A DNA stretch of 64,000 nucleotides from JBJMHZ01 sp045807125 (GCA_045807125.1 JBJMHZ010000023.1:1-64000), one strand, 5' to 3'; shown: positions 34,636-43,661, numbered from the stretch's first letter. A program made the numbers and translations. The notes: generated by a model from the sequence alone, not told the origin.

Positions 34636-35630
34636 CGGTGCGGGACGAGATCAGCCGCGAGATCAGCACCGACATCGGCATCGGCGCGATCCACTGCCTG
34701 CTGCCCGAGGAGCGGCTGACGGTGACCGACCTGCCCGAGATGAGCGGGCTCAGGCAGCACGAGCTGGACTTCGTCCGCGGCTCGGGGGTGCGGACCGTGG
34801 GCGTCTTCGAGGGTCGCGGCGCCGCGGAGCTCGCCGCGGAGGCGGTGCGCGGGCTCGGGCTGCGGACGGCTGACCGCCCCGACCTGCTCATCCTCGTGAG
34901 CCCCCGCTCGCCGGACGTGCTCCTCGGCTCCGACGTCGGCCAGGTGCAGGCCGAGGCCGGGCTGCCCGGCACGTTCGCCTTCGCGGTGGACGGTCTCGGC
35001 TGCACCGGCTCCAGCGCGGCGTGGGCGCTGGCGCGCGACCTCCTCGTCGCGGATCCGCGCCGCAACAGCGCAGTGCTCGCCCATGCCAGCCGTCCGACCG
35101 GCGTCGACCGGGTGCGCTACCCGGTCACCGTGGTCGGTGACGGCGCGTGCGCCATGACGATGGTGCGCGGCGGGCGCCCGGTGCTGCTGGCGCACCGGAT
35201 GGAGAGCGACGGGGCCTTCCACGACCTGTTCCGCGTCGACTACCGGTCCTCTCCCTGGTACGAGTGGCGCGAGGAGTGCCAGTCCGTCGACCGCTACCGG
35301 TTCGAGTTCGCCATGCACAGCAGGGAACGCCTCGTCCGGCTGGTCGACGAGACGCTCGGCGACGCGGGCATCGGCAAGGCGGACGTCGCGGCGACCGTGA
35401 TGCAGAACGTCACCGCCGGAGCCTTCGACTTCTACGAGACCCTGCTCGGCCTGCCCATCCATCAGGTATGCCGGCGCGGTCTCGCCGAGCACGGCCACCT
35501 CGGAGCGATGGACGTCGTGCTGAACCTGCAACGCCTGCTGGCCGAAGGCGGCTTGCAGCAGGGCGATCACGTCCTCGTTCTGAACAACAGCCCCGTCGCT
35601 GCTTGGGCCTGCACGCTCTGGAGGATCTGA
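34632..35630 (+). CDS. KAS III-like thiolase-fold protein lacking the canonical His and Asn
   Basis: A 332-residue protein of the FabH/KAS III fold. The nucleophile is conserved (Cys124 in DGLGCTGSSAAWAL). The other two triad positions are not. The HQAN motif region reads MQNVTAG (residues ~257-263), with no His, and the HGNTSA motif reads HGHLGA (287-292), replacing the catalytic Asn. Without His/Asn, decarboxylative condensation is unlikely. Acyl transfer from its own Cys is more plausible, as known for several FabH-like acyltransferases. It sits between the hydroxymalonyl-ACP genes with ATGA coupling, so it may move that unit to the AT-less modules. Tetronate-type ring formation is the main alternative. 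Confidence 0.75.
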   Translation: MTVRDEISREISTDIGIGAIHCLLPEERLTVTDLPEMSGLRQHELDFVRGSGVRTVGVFEGRGAAELAAEAVRGLGLRTADRPDLLILVSPRSPDVLLGSDVGQVQAEAGLPGTFAFAVDGLGCTGSSAAWALARDLLVADPRRNSAVLAHASRPTGVDRVRYPVTVVGDGACAMTMVRGGRPVLLAHRMESDGAFHDLFRVDYRSSPWYEWREECQSVDRYRFEFAMHSRERLVRLVDETLGDAGIGKADVAATVMQNVTAGAFDFYETLLGLPIHQVCRRGLAEHGHLGAMDVVLNLQRLLAEGGLQQGDHVLVLNNSPVAAWACTLWRI

Positions 35631-35632
35631 CG

Positions 35633-37729
35633 ATGTCGAACGCCGCGACCGAGCGCACCAGCACGGCGACGGGGCAGCCTCTCGTCAAGTGCCTCGTGTG
35701 GGACCTCGACAACACCCTATGGCGGGGAACGCTCTTGGAGAACGACGACGTCGAGCTCACCGAGCAGGTCCGGCGCACGGTGCTGGAGCTCGACCGGCGC
35801 GGGATCCTCCAGTCCATCGCCAGTCGCAACGACCACGACAACGCCTGGGAGCGCCTCGAGCGGCTCGGGATCGCCGAGTACTTCGTGGTGCCCGAGGTCG
35901 GCTGGGGTCGCAAGTCCGACTCGGTGCGCAGGATCGCGGAGCGGCTCGCGTTCGCCGAGACCGCCATCGCCTTCATCGACGACCAGCCGGCCGACCGTGC
36001 CGAGGTGGCTCATGAGCTGCCGTCGGTACGGATCTACGAGGCGGAGCGGGCAGCGGAGCTGACCAGCCTGCCCGAGTTCACCCCTGCCACGGTCACCGAG
36101 GACGCCGCGAAGCGCCGGGCGATGTACGCGGCCAGCTTCCAACGTGAGCAGGCTCGCGACGAGCACGCCGGTTCGAGCGACGAGTTCCTGCGGTCGCTGG
36201 ACCTGCATCTGGTCATCGAGCGCGCGACCCCTGAGCAGCTCGCCAGGCTCGAGGAGCTCACGCTGCGGACGAGCCAGATGAACGCGACCGGCGTCCACTA
36301 CTCGGACGCCGATCTGCGGTCCCTGCTGGCCGCGCCGGACCACGACGTGCTCGTCACCAGCCTGACCGACCGCTTCGGCAGTCACGGTGCCGTTGGCGTC
36401 GTGCTGGTGCAGCGCAGCGCCGATCGCTGGCGCCTCAAGCTCCTGGCCACGTCCTGCCGCGTGGTCTCGTTCGGCACCGGCGCGACGATACTGCGCTGGC
36501 TCATCGCGCAGGCGCACGCCGCCGGGGTGCACCTGACGGCCGACTTCCGGGCCACGGAGCGCAACCGCATCATGGAGGTGACCTACCGGTTCGCCGGCTT
36601 CCGCCGCGAGCCGTGCGCCGCGTGCGGGCACGCCGACAGCGCAAGCAGCACCGACAGCGCCGGTACCGCCCACGGCGAGATCCAGCGGCTTCATCTCGTC
36701 CCGACGGCGCAGGAGGTCTCCACCACCACGCGGGTCACCGGCCCGACGCTCGGCACCGACCGGCTCCACGCCGTGCACGAGTGCTACGGCTACCGCGCCG
36801 AGTGCTCGTACGACGTGTCGGCGGGCGACGTGGTACGGAGCTTCTTCGGACCGGCGCTGGCGGCGGGCGCCATGACCGCTCCCGGCGTGCGCACGGTTCG
36901 GCTCGACATCTCGGTGCACGACGACCAGCCGGTGGAGCCCGTGAACCCGCCGCACGACCTCGCGGTGATGACGGCCGACCCGATCGTCATCGACACCGCC
37001 AGCTCCTGCTGCATCTTCCACCCGGGAACCATGTCGGGCACGCTCAGCCTGGCGCGAGCGGACGTCGGCAACTCGGTCGTGTGGGGACGGTGGATCCTCG
37101 AACGGCTCTTCCTGTACGTCATCTGCCGCTCGCCGCGCAGCTATCCGCTGCACGCCGGAGCCGTCGAGGTCGACGGGCGCGTCGCTGTCCTCACGGCCGC
37201 GGCCGGCGTGGGCAAGTCCACGTTCACCTTCTGGGCGCTGCAGCGTGGGGCCCGGCTGGCCGGTGAGGACATCATGGCGAGGAACATGGACGAGCCGGGC
37301 GGCGCGCTGTGGGGCTATCCGCGCGCGCTGTACCTGTCGCCCGCGATGATCGAGCGCAGCGAGGCGCTGGCGGGCGCCGCGAGGATGCCGGTCGAGGGCG
37401 GCGCCAAGCACCGGGTCACGGTGCCGGAGCAGCTGGAGCATCGGCTGGTGTCCCGGGTCCGCCCTTCCTGCATGGTCTTCCTGGCTCGCGGCGAGAGCAG
37501 TGCGCCGCGCGAGCTCGGCACCGACGAGGCCCTCGACAGGTGCCGCGAGGATTACGCGACCGCGAAGAGCGCGGACGAGGTCGCGGCGGTGGAGGCCGAC
37601 CTGCGCTCGCTGCTGGCGGGCCTCCCGATCTGGGAGCTCGACGTCTCCGAGGACCTGGACGAGAGCTACGACCGACTGCGCAGGGCCCTCGCCACCCTGC
37701 CGCCCGCGCCGATCGTGCCGACCGACTGA
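35633..37729 (+). CDS. FkbH-like HAD/acyltransferase fused to an HprK-like P-loop kinase
   Basis: A 698-residue fusion. Residues ~15-340 are a complete FkbH-like protein: HAD motif DLDNTLWRG (Asp24, Asp26), SRND, FIDDQPADRAEV and the GNAT-like half with RTSQMNATGVHYS and TERNRIMEVTYRFAGF. FkbH proteins load glycerate from 1,3-bisphosphoglycerate onto the dedicated ACP. After a Cys- and Ser-rich linker (~343-365), residues ~385-698 form an HprK-like kinase with LHAGAVEVDGR and the P-loop AGVGKST (Lys528), then AGEDIM and WGYPR. The kinase half is paralogous to the free-standing protein at 42708. Such a fusion is not one I know. Confidence 0.9.
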   Translation: MSNAATERTSTATGQPLVKCLVWDLDNTLWRGTLLENDDVELTEQVRRTVLELDRRGILQSIASRNDHDNAWERLERLGIAEYFVVPEVGWGRKSDSVRRIAERLAFAETAIAFIDDQPADRAEVAHELPSVRIYEAERAAELTSLPEFTPATVTEDAAKRRAMYAASFQREQARDEHAGSSDEFLRSLDLHLVIERATPEQLARLEELTLRTSQMNATGVHYSDADLRSLLAAPDHDVLVTSLTDRFGSHGAVGVVLVQRSADRWRLKLLATSCRVVSFGTGATILRWLIAQAHAAGVHLTADFRATERNRIMEVTYRFAGFRREPCAACGHADSASSTDSAGTAHGEIQRLHLVPTAQEVSTTTRVTGPTLGTDRLHAVHECYGYRAECSYDVSAGDVVRSFFGPALAAGAMTAPGVRTVRLDISVHDDQPVEPVNPPHDLAVMTADPIVIDTASSCCIFHPGTMSGTLSLARADVGNSVVWGRWILERLFLYVICRSPRSYPLHAGAVEVDGRVAVLTAAAGVGKSTFTFWALQRGARLAGEDIMARNMDEPGGALWGYPRALYLSPAMIERSEALAGAARMPVEGGAKHRVTVPEQLEHRLVSRVRPSCMVFLARGESSAPRELGTDEALDRCREDYATAKSADEVAAVEADLRSLLAGLPIWELDVSEDLDESYDRLRRALATLPPAPIVPTD

Positions 37730-37775
37730 TCCGGATCCGACATCGGCCGGACCGCATGAGCCCGATAGGAAGAAG

Positions 37776-39347
37776 ATGCGTGAGCTGAAGCGCGCCACGT
37801 CCCTCTACGAGGCGTTTGACATGCAGGTCGCTCGGCGACCGGCCGACGTGGCGATCACCGACGGCTCGCTCGACGTGACCTACCGGGAGCTCGAGCGCGC
37901 CACCCGGGGATACCGCGCGGCGCTCGCGAGTCACGGCGTGCGGCCGGGGGAGCTCGTCGGCATCAGTCTCGACCGGGGCTGGGAGGTCGTCGCGGCGATC
38001 CTCGCCGTCCTCGGCCACGGCTGCGGATACGTTCCGCTGGATCCCTCCTACCCAGCCGATCGGCTCGCCTTCATGGCGCAGAACAGCCAGGTCCGCATGG
38101 CCATCGCAGCGGCGGACAACGCGGTCCTGCCTCGCGACGTCGTCCGCGTCGCCCGTGGCAGCGGCACCGGGCTCTCCCCCTGCGCACCACGGCCCCGGCC
38201 GGCCGGCACGCCCGTCTACGTCATGTACACGTCCGGGTCGACCGGCGTCCCCAAGGGGGTGGCCGTCACCGAGAGCGCGGTCCTGGAGCTCTTCCGGTCC
38301 TGCTCGGACGGCCTGCTCTCGTTCGGCCCCGACGACGTGTGGACGTGGTACTTCAGCTACAGCTTCGACTTCTCCGTCTGGGAGATCTGGGGCAGCCTGC
38401 TCTTCGGCGGCCGGCTCCTCGTCGTCCCTTCGGGCATCGCCCGCAATCCCGCCGCCCTCCTTGACCTCATGGCCGAGGAAGGCGTCACGGTGCTCAACAT
38501 GGTGCCGAGCTTCTTCCGGTACCTGCCGAGGGCGTACGAGCGCAACCCCGTCCAGCTCGCTCTCCGCTACGTCATCTTCGGGGGCGAGCAGCTGGACCGG
38601 ATGTCGGTGCGGAGGTGGATGCAGCTCCGGCCGGGTGCCGAGACCTTGGTCAACATGTACGGCATCACCGAGACGACCGTCCACACCACCTTCGGCGCGC
38701 TGACGCCGGAGCGGGTCGGCTCGGACGAGGGCGGCACCTGGATCGGGAGCCCGCTGCCGCACCACCGGATGGCGCTGCTGGCGCCCGACGGCAGCGAGGT
38801 GCCCGACGGGGAGCCCGGCGAGGTGCACGTCGCCGGCGAGGGACTCGCCCACGGTTACTTCCGGCGGCCGGACCTCACCGCGGAGCGCTTCCTGCGGCTC
38901 CGGCTGGGCGGCGACACCGAGCCTCGAACGTGGTACCGCACGGGGGACATCGCCCGGCGGCTGCCCGACGGCACGTACGTGTACATCGGCCGCAACGACC
39001 GGCAGGTCAACCTGCGCGGGTTCCGCATCGAGCTTGGCGAGATCGAGGCTGCCCTGCGGGCGGAGCCGTCGGTGCTCGATGCGGTGGTCGTGATCGAGGA
39101 CGCCGCCGGCGGCGAGTCCTTCATCGTCGCCTACGTGTCCCTCGCCGACGAGCCGACCGCCCCGGCGAGCGGCACGGCGCAGCTGCGCGAGGCGTGCCGG
39201 GTCCGCCTGCCCGAGCACATGGTGCCCAATCGGATCGTCGTGGTCGCGGAGATGCCGCTGGCGCCCTCCGGGAAGCTCGACCGGGTGCGGCTCGGAGCGA
39301 TGCGGTCCGCACGAACCGCGGAGGGCGCTCATGAATCGGCACGTTGA
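37776..39347 (+). CDS. Free-standing adenylation domain, threonine code
   Basis: A 523-residue single A domain without PCP. Motifs include YTSGSTGVPKG, FDFSVWEIW, MYGITETTVH, YRTGDIA and SGKLDR. The code by hand alignment is D-F-W-N-I-G-M-V-H-(K), identical to the classical L-threonine code. It probably activates Thr and charges a discrete carrier protein, for example the PCP encoded at 28535 or the one at 9481. ATG 37776 follows AGGAAG. The next gene starts inside its last 17 bases. Confidence 0.9.
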   Translation: MRELKRATSLYEAFDMQVARRPADVAITDGSLDVTYRELERATRGYRAALASHGVRPGELVGISLDRGWEVVAAILAVLGHGCGYVPLDPSYPADRLAFMAQNSQVRMAIAAADNAVLPRDVVRVARGSGTGLSPCAPRPRPAGTPVYVMYTSGSTGVPKGVAVTESAVLELFRSCSDGLLSFGPDDVWTWYFSYSFDFSVWEIWGSLLFGGRLLVVPSGIARNPAALLDLMAEEGVTVLNMVPSFFRYLPRAYERNPVQLALRYVIFGGEQLDRMSVRRWMQLRPGAETLVNMYGITETTVHTTFGALTPERVGSDEGGTWIGSPLPHHRMALLAPDGSEVPDGEPGEVHVAGEGLAHGYFRRPDLTAERFLRLRLGGDTEPRTWYRTGDIARRLPDGTYVYIGRNDRQVNLRGFRIELGEIEAALRAEPSVLDAVVVIEDAAGGESFIVAYVSLADEPTAPASGTAQLREACRVRLPEHMVPNRIVVVAEMPLAPSGKLDRVRLGAMRSARTAEGAHESAR

Positions 39348-40068
39348 GTTCGAGCGACTGCACAACTTCCGCGACCTCGGCGGCTACCGCACGGTCGACG
39401 GTCGGACGGTGGTCTGGCGCACGGTGTACCGCGCTGATTCGCTCGCCAAGCTGCGTGATGCCGACTGGGAGCGGTTCCTCGAGCTGGGCGTGGTCACGGT
39501 CATCGACCTGCGCTACCCCTGGGAGATCGATGCCAGGGGGCGGGTGCCCGACAGCGACGGCCTGCGGTACGTCAACCTGAGCATCGAGCATCGGCCGTAC
39601 GACCAGGCCGAGATCGACCCGGACGTCGACCCGTGGCGCTACCTTGCCGACCGGTTCGCCGAGGTAGCCGAGGACGGGGCGGACGATATCCGCCAGGTGC
39701 TCGAGGAGATCGCCTGCTCGGCGGGCCCAACCGTCTTCCACTGCACGTCGGGCAAGGACCGGACGGGGCTGATCGCGGCGCTCCTCCTTGCCCTGCTGGG
39801 CGTTTCGGAGCAAGACATTCTCGCCGACTTCTCCCTCACCGAGCGGGCCACCGAGCGCCTGCTCGCGGACTGGCGCGACGCCAACCCCGACCGGGCCATG
39901 AAGTGGCCGGCCTATGGGCGCGCGCCCGCCGTCGTCATGGAACTGGTCCTGGCCGACCTGGCGACCCGCTACGGGTCGGTGGACGGCTACCTCAGGGACC
40001 GGGTCAAGGTCACGGACGAGACGGCCGACCGCCTGCGGGCCCGGCTGCTGACCGGTGAAGGCGGCTGA
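39331..40068 (+). CDS. Tyrosine-phosphatase-fold protein (Cys-based phosphatase)
   Basis: A 245-residue protein with the Cys-x5-Arg phosphatase loop HCTSGKDRTG (Cys138, Arg144), the N-terminal NFRDLGGYRT and IDLRYPWEID. This is the layout of bacterial PtpB-like/Y_phosphatase3 enzymes, which hydrolyse phosphoproteins, phosphoinositides or small phosphomonoesters. It overlaps the Thr A-domain gene by 17 bp. Given two HprK-like kinases in the same operon, it may remove a phosphate placed during biosynthesis. That pairing is inferred. Confidence 0.85.
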   Translation: MNRHVEFERLHNFRDLGGYRTVDGRTVVWRTVYRADSLAKLRDADWERFLELGVVTVIDLRYPWEIDARGRVPDSDGLRYVNLSIEHRPYDQAEIDPDVDPWRYLADRFAEVAEDGADDIRQVLEEIACSAGPTVFHCTSGKDRTGLIAALLLALLGVSEQDILADFSLTERATERLLADWRDANPDRAMKWPAYGRAPAVVMELVLADLATRYGSVDGYLRDRVKVTDETADRLRARLLTGEGG

Positions 40069-40071
40069 CGC

Positions 40072-42708
40072 ATGCCCGGCACGAGCTTGACGGCGCTGGA
40101 GGCCGAGCACCGCTCCCGGGTGCTCACGGTCGACTCCTACGACATCGCTCTCGATCTGACGGGCGCTCTCGAAGCCGCCACCTTCAGGTCCGAGACCCGC
40201 ATCGACGTCGACTGCGCCTCCCCCGGTGAGCCGGTCTTCCTCGACCTGCTGGCCCCGGTCGTGCACGAGGTCGAGCTCAACGGCCGCACGCTCGCGACGG
40301 ATCAGGTCCACCACGACGCACGGATCGAGCTCCCCGGGCTGGAGGCGGGTCGCAACCAGCTGACAGTGGTGGCCGACTGCGCGTACACCCGCACCGGCGA
40401 AGGCCTGCACCGCTTCGTCGATCCGGTCGACCAGAGCACCTACCTCTACAGCCAGTTCGAGGTCGCCGACGCCCGACGGGTCTTCGCCTGCTTCGACCAG
40501 CCGGACCTCAAGGCGAGCTTCCGGCTGACCGTGACGGCTCCTGCCGGGTGGACCGTGGTGTCGTGCTCGTCCCCCGTCGCGGTCGACGACGCCGGCCACG
40601 GGAACCGGGTCTGGTCCTTCGGTCGGACGCCCAGGCTGTCGACGTACGTCCTCGCGCTGGTGGCCGGGCCGTACCACGCGGTCCACGACCCCGACCACCG
40701 ATGCGGCGAGCGCAGCATCCCGCTGGGCCTGTACTGCCGACGGAGCCTGGCCGGCCATCTCGATGCCGACGAGCTGCTCGCCGTCACGCGGCACGGCTTC
40801 GAGTGGTTCGAGGAGCAGCTCGGCCCGTACCCGTTCGAGAAGTACGACCAGCTGTTCGTGCCCGGCTTCAACGCGGGCGCCATGGAGAACGCAGCCGCGG
40901 TCACCCTCAGCGAGAAGTACGTCTTCCGCTCGCGGGCCACCCAGGCGGCCCATCGCAAGCGCGCGGCCACCATCCTCCACGAGCTCAGCCACATGTGGTT
41001 CGGCGATCTGGTCACCATGGCCTGGTGGAACGACTTGTGGCTCAACGAGTCCTTCGCGACGTACTGCTCGTTCGCCTGCCAGTCGCTCGCGCCGGGACTG
41101 CGGTGGGCCGACGCGTGGACGACGTTCGCCAATCACCAGAAGGCGAAGGCGTACCGGCAGGACCAGCTACCCTCCACCCACCCCGTCGTGGCCGAGATCC
41201 GCGAGCTGGACGACGTCCTGGTCAACTTCGACGGCATCACCTATGCGAAGGGCGCAGCCGTCCTGAAGCAACTGGTGGCGCTCGTCGGCATGGATGCCTT
41301 CTTCCGCGGCGTGCGCGCGTACCTCGCGGCCCACGCTCACGGCAACGCGCGCTTCGCGGACCTGTTGGCGGCGCTGGAGACGGCGTCGTCCCGCGACCTC
41401 GGCACGTGGTCGAGGCTGTGGCTGGAGACGGCCGGCACCAATGTGCTGCGGCCCGAGGTGGAGACGGACGCGCACGGGGTCGTCACCTCCTTCCGCATCC
41501 GTCAGGAGGCCCCGCCGCTCCCGCCCGGCGCTCCGGGGGAAGCCGTGCTGCGACCGCACCGCATCGCAGTCGGCCACTACGCGCTGGACAGCGCCACCGG
41601 AGCCCTGCGGCGCGAGCACCGCGTCGAGCTGGAGATCGCCGGCGATCTCACGGAGGTGCCCGACATGGTCGGCCGGCGGCGACCCGAGCTGGTGCTCCTC
41701 AACGACGACGACCTGTCCTACGCCAAGGTCCGCTTCGACGGCGTCTCCTTGCGGACCTTGCTGACGCACCTCGGCTCGATCACCGATCCGCTGGCGCGCG
41801 CGCTGTGCTGGGCCGCGGCGTGGGACATGACGCGGGACGCGGAACTGGCCGCCCGCGACTACCTGGAACTGACGCTCTCGGCGATCGGAGCGGAGACCGA
41901 CATCGGTGTCGTCGAGTCGTTGCACCGTCAGGTACTGCACGCCCTCAAGCACTACGCCGATCCGGCCGCTCGCCACGCCGCCATGACGCGCTGGAGCGAG
42001 GCCACTCTCGAGCGACTGCTCGCGGCCGCGCCCGGTAGCGACCATCAGCACGCATGCCTGAGGGCGTTCGTCGCAGCGGCCGGCGCGCCGCGGCACCTCG
42101 ACGTGCTGACCGGACTGCTGGACGGCACCACGACGGTGCCGGGCCTGGTGGTGGACACCGACGTGCGCTGGGCGATGCAGCTGCGGCTGGCCGCCACCGG
42201 TCGCATCGGTGAGAAGGAGATCGCGGCCGAGCAGCGGCGGGACCCCACGCCAGACGGCGAGCGGCACGCGACCGCGGCGCGGGCGGCGCTCCCCGAGCCG
42301 GCCGCCAAGGCATGGGCTTGGGAGGCCGTGGTGACGCGCGGCGACCTGCCCAACCAGCTTCAGCGGGCGGTCATCGCCGGCTTCGTCGAGGCGGTCGACC
42401 CGGACCTGCTCGACCCGTACGTGGAGCCGTACTTCGAGGCCGTCCGCGACATCTGGGAGACGAGGAGCCACGAGATGGCCAAGCAGGTCGTCCTCGGGCT
42501 GTTCCCGACGGTGGCCGACGGCCGGGTCGTCATCGAGGCGACCGAGGCGTGGCTCGCGCGCAATCGCACGGCCTCGCCGGCGCTGCGCCGTCTCGTGCTG
42601 GAGCAGTACGACGACGCCCGGCGCGCGCTGCGGGCGCAGGCGGTCGACCGTCGCCGGGCCGCAGCCACCGGTGCGCGGTCCGGCTGGAACGACCCTGGAC
42701 GGCTCTGA
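40072..42708 (+). CDS. M1-family zinc aminopeptidase
   Basis: An 878-residue PepN-type aminopeptidase with the exopeptidase motif GAMEN (~residues 269-273) and zinc site HELSH (303-307) plus Glu326 in NESFA. It removes N-terminal residues from peptides. The length matches actinobacterial PepN. Its position, three bases after the phosphatase gene and overlapping the kinase gene (TGATG), makes it part of the cluster operon. It could trim the product, activate a prodrug form or provide resistance; a copied housekeeping role is also possible. Confidence 0.93.
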   Translation: MPGTSLTALEAEHRSRVLTVDSYDIALDLTGALEAATFRSETRIDVDCASPGEPVFLDLLAPVVHEVELNGRTLATDQVHHDARIELPGLEAGRNQLTVVADCAYTRTGEGLHRFVDPVDQSTYLYSQFEVADARRVFACFDQPDLKASFRLTVTAPAGWTVVSCSSPVAVDDAGHGNRVWSFGRTPRLSTYVLALVAGPYHAVHDPDHRCGERSIPLGLYCRRSLAGHLDADELLAVTRHGFEWFEEQLGPYPFEKYDQLFVPGFNAGAMENAAAVTLSEKYVFRSRATQAAHRKRAATILHELSHMWFGDLVTMAWWNDLWLNESFATYCSFACQSLAPGLRWADAWTTFANHQKAKAYRQDQLPSTHPVVAEIRELDDVLVNFDGITYAKGAAVLKQLVALVGMDAFFRGVRAYLAAHAHGNARFADLLAALETASSRDLGTWSRLWLETAGTNVLRPEVETDAHGVVTSFRIRQEAPPLPPGAPGEAVLRPHRIAVGHYALDSATGALRREHRVELEIAGDLTEVPDMVGRRRPELVLLNDDDLSYAKVRFDGVSLRTLLTHLGSITDPLARALCWAAAWDMTRDAELAARDYLELTLSAIGAETDIGVVESLHRQVLHALKHYADPAARHAAMTRWSEATLERLLAAAPGSDHQHACLRAFVAAAGAPRHLDVLTGLLDGTTTVPGLVVDTDVRWAMQLRLAATGRIGEKEIAAEQRRDPTPDGERHATAARAALPEPAAKAWAWEAVVTRGDLPNQLQRAVIAGFVEAVDPDLLDPYVEPYFEAVRDIWETRSHEMAKQVVLGLFPTVADGRVVIEATEAWLARNRTASPALRRLVLEQYDDARRALRAQAVDRRRAAATGARSGWNDPGRL

Positions 42709-43661
42709 TGGAGCGCGACATGCACGAAGGCTGCTACCAGCTGCACGGGTACCGCGTGGCCTGCACCGCACCGGTCGACGCCGCTCCCGTGGTCGAGCGG
42801 CTCTTCGGGGCCCCGCTCGCGCGGGACGCGGACACGTTGGACCCGGCGGCGCAGACCGTGCACCTGCGCATCGACACGTCCGACGCCGACGGTGCGCCGG
42901 TGCCGCCTCCATACTTCCCGCCGGAATGGGAGGACCTCGACGAGGTCGTCATCGACGCCGGAAGCTCCACGGCGGCCATCTCCCCCGCGCAGTGGGCGAT
43001 CCGCGTGACGCTGGCCAGGTCCGATCTCGCGAACCCGATCGTGTGGGGCCGTTGGCTGGTGGAGAAGGCCTTCCTGATCCTCACCCTGCGCTCCGACCGC
43101 CACTACGGCCTGCACGCCGGCGCGCTCGCCGTGGACGGCCGCGCGGCGCTGGTCACCGCGGACAGCGGGGTGGGCAAGTCCACGTTCACCGCATGGGGGC
43201 TGCTCAGGGGCGCCGACTTCGCCGGCGAGGACGCCATGGTGCGTCACCTCGACGACCCGCAGGGCCGGTTCTGGGGCTATCCCCGGTGCGCCTACCTCGA
43301 CCCGGCGCTGATCGGCAGCCGGCCGGAGCTCGCGGGTGCGGAGGCCGTCCCGGTCCCGGGCCGGAACAAGCATCGCGTCGAGTGGCCCGCATCCTTCGCC
43401 GCCAGGCTGCGACCGGCCGTCCGCCCGCGGGCACTGCTCGTGCTGACCCGCGAGCATTCAGCGGTCAGGCCGCTCGACGTCGACGCAGCCGTCAAGTGGT
43501 GCCGCAGCGACTTCGCCGCGGGCAAGCGCAGCCCCGAGGTGCTGGAGCGGGTCGAAGGCGATCTGCGGCGGCAGCTCGCGGGCATGGTCGTCGCCGAGCT
43601 CGGCCTCGGCCCCGACCTGGACGCCAACCTCTCCCGCCTGTCGTCACTGCTGCGCGACTGA
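42708..43661 (+). CDS. HprK-like P-loop kinase
   Basis: A 317-residue protein related to HPr kinase-type P-loop kinases. It has LHAGALAVDGRAAL, P-loop SGVGKST (residues 153-159, Lys157), AGEDAM and FWGYPRCAYLDP. It aligns throughout with the C-terminal half of the FkbH fusion at 35633 (shared VWGRW, LHAGA, GVGKSTF, AGED, WGYPR), so one arose from the other by duplication. Relatives in lasso-peptide clusters phosphorylate a Ser side chain. Here the target may be a Thr/Ser or hydroxyacyl group on the product or on a carrier protein. Confidence 0.82.
   Translation: MERDMHEGCYQLHGYRVACTAPVDAAPVVERLFGAPLARDADTLDPAAQTVHLRIDTSDADGAPVPPPYFPPEWEDLDEVVIDAGSSTAAISPAQWAIRVTLARSDLANPIVWGRWLVEKAFLILTLRSDRHYGLHAGALAVDGRAALVTADSGVGKSTFTAWGLLRGADFAGEDAMVRHLDDPQGRFWGYPRCAYLDPALIGSRPELAGAEAVPVPGRNKHRVEWPASFAARLRPAVRPRALLVLTREHSAVRPLDVDAAVKWCRSDFAAGKRSPEVLERVEGDLRRQLAGMVVAELGLGPDLDANLSRLSSLLRD

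Noticed and set aside
32322..37729. Spirotetronate/tetronate-type glyceryl pathway, suggested by FkbH plus KAS III-like genes
   Set aside because: The FkbI- and FkbK-like dehydrogenases point to oxidation of glyceryl-ACP to hydroxymalonyl-ACP. The tetronate acyltransferase/hydrolase partners are absent. Kept only as an alternative for the KAS III-like gene.
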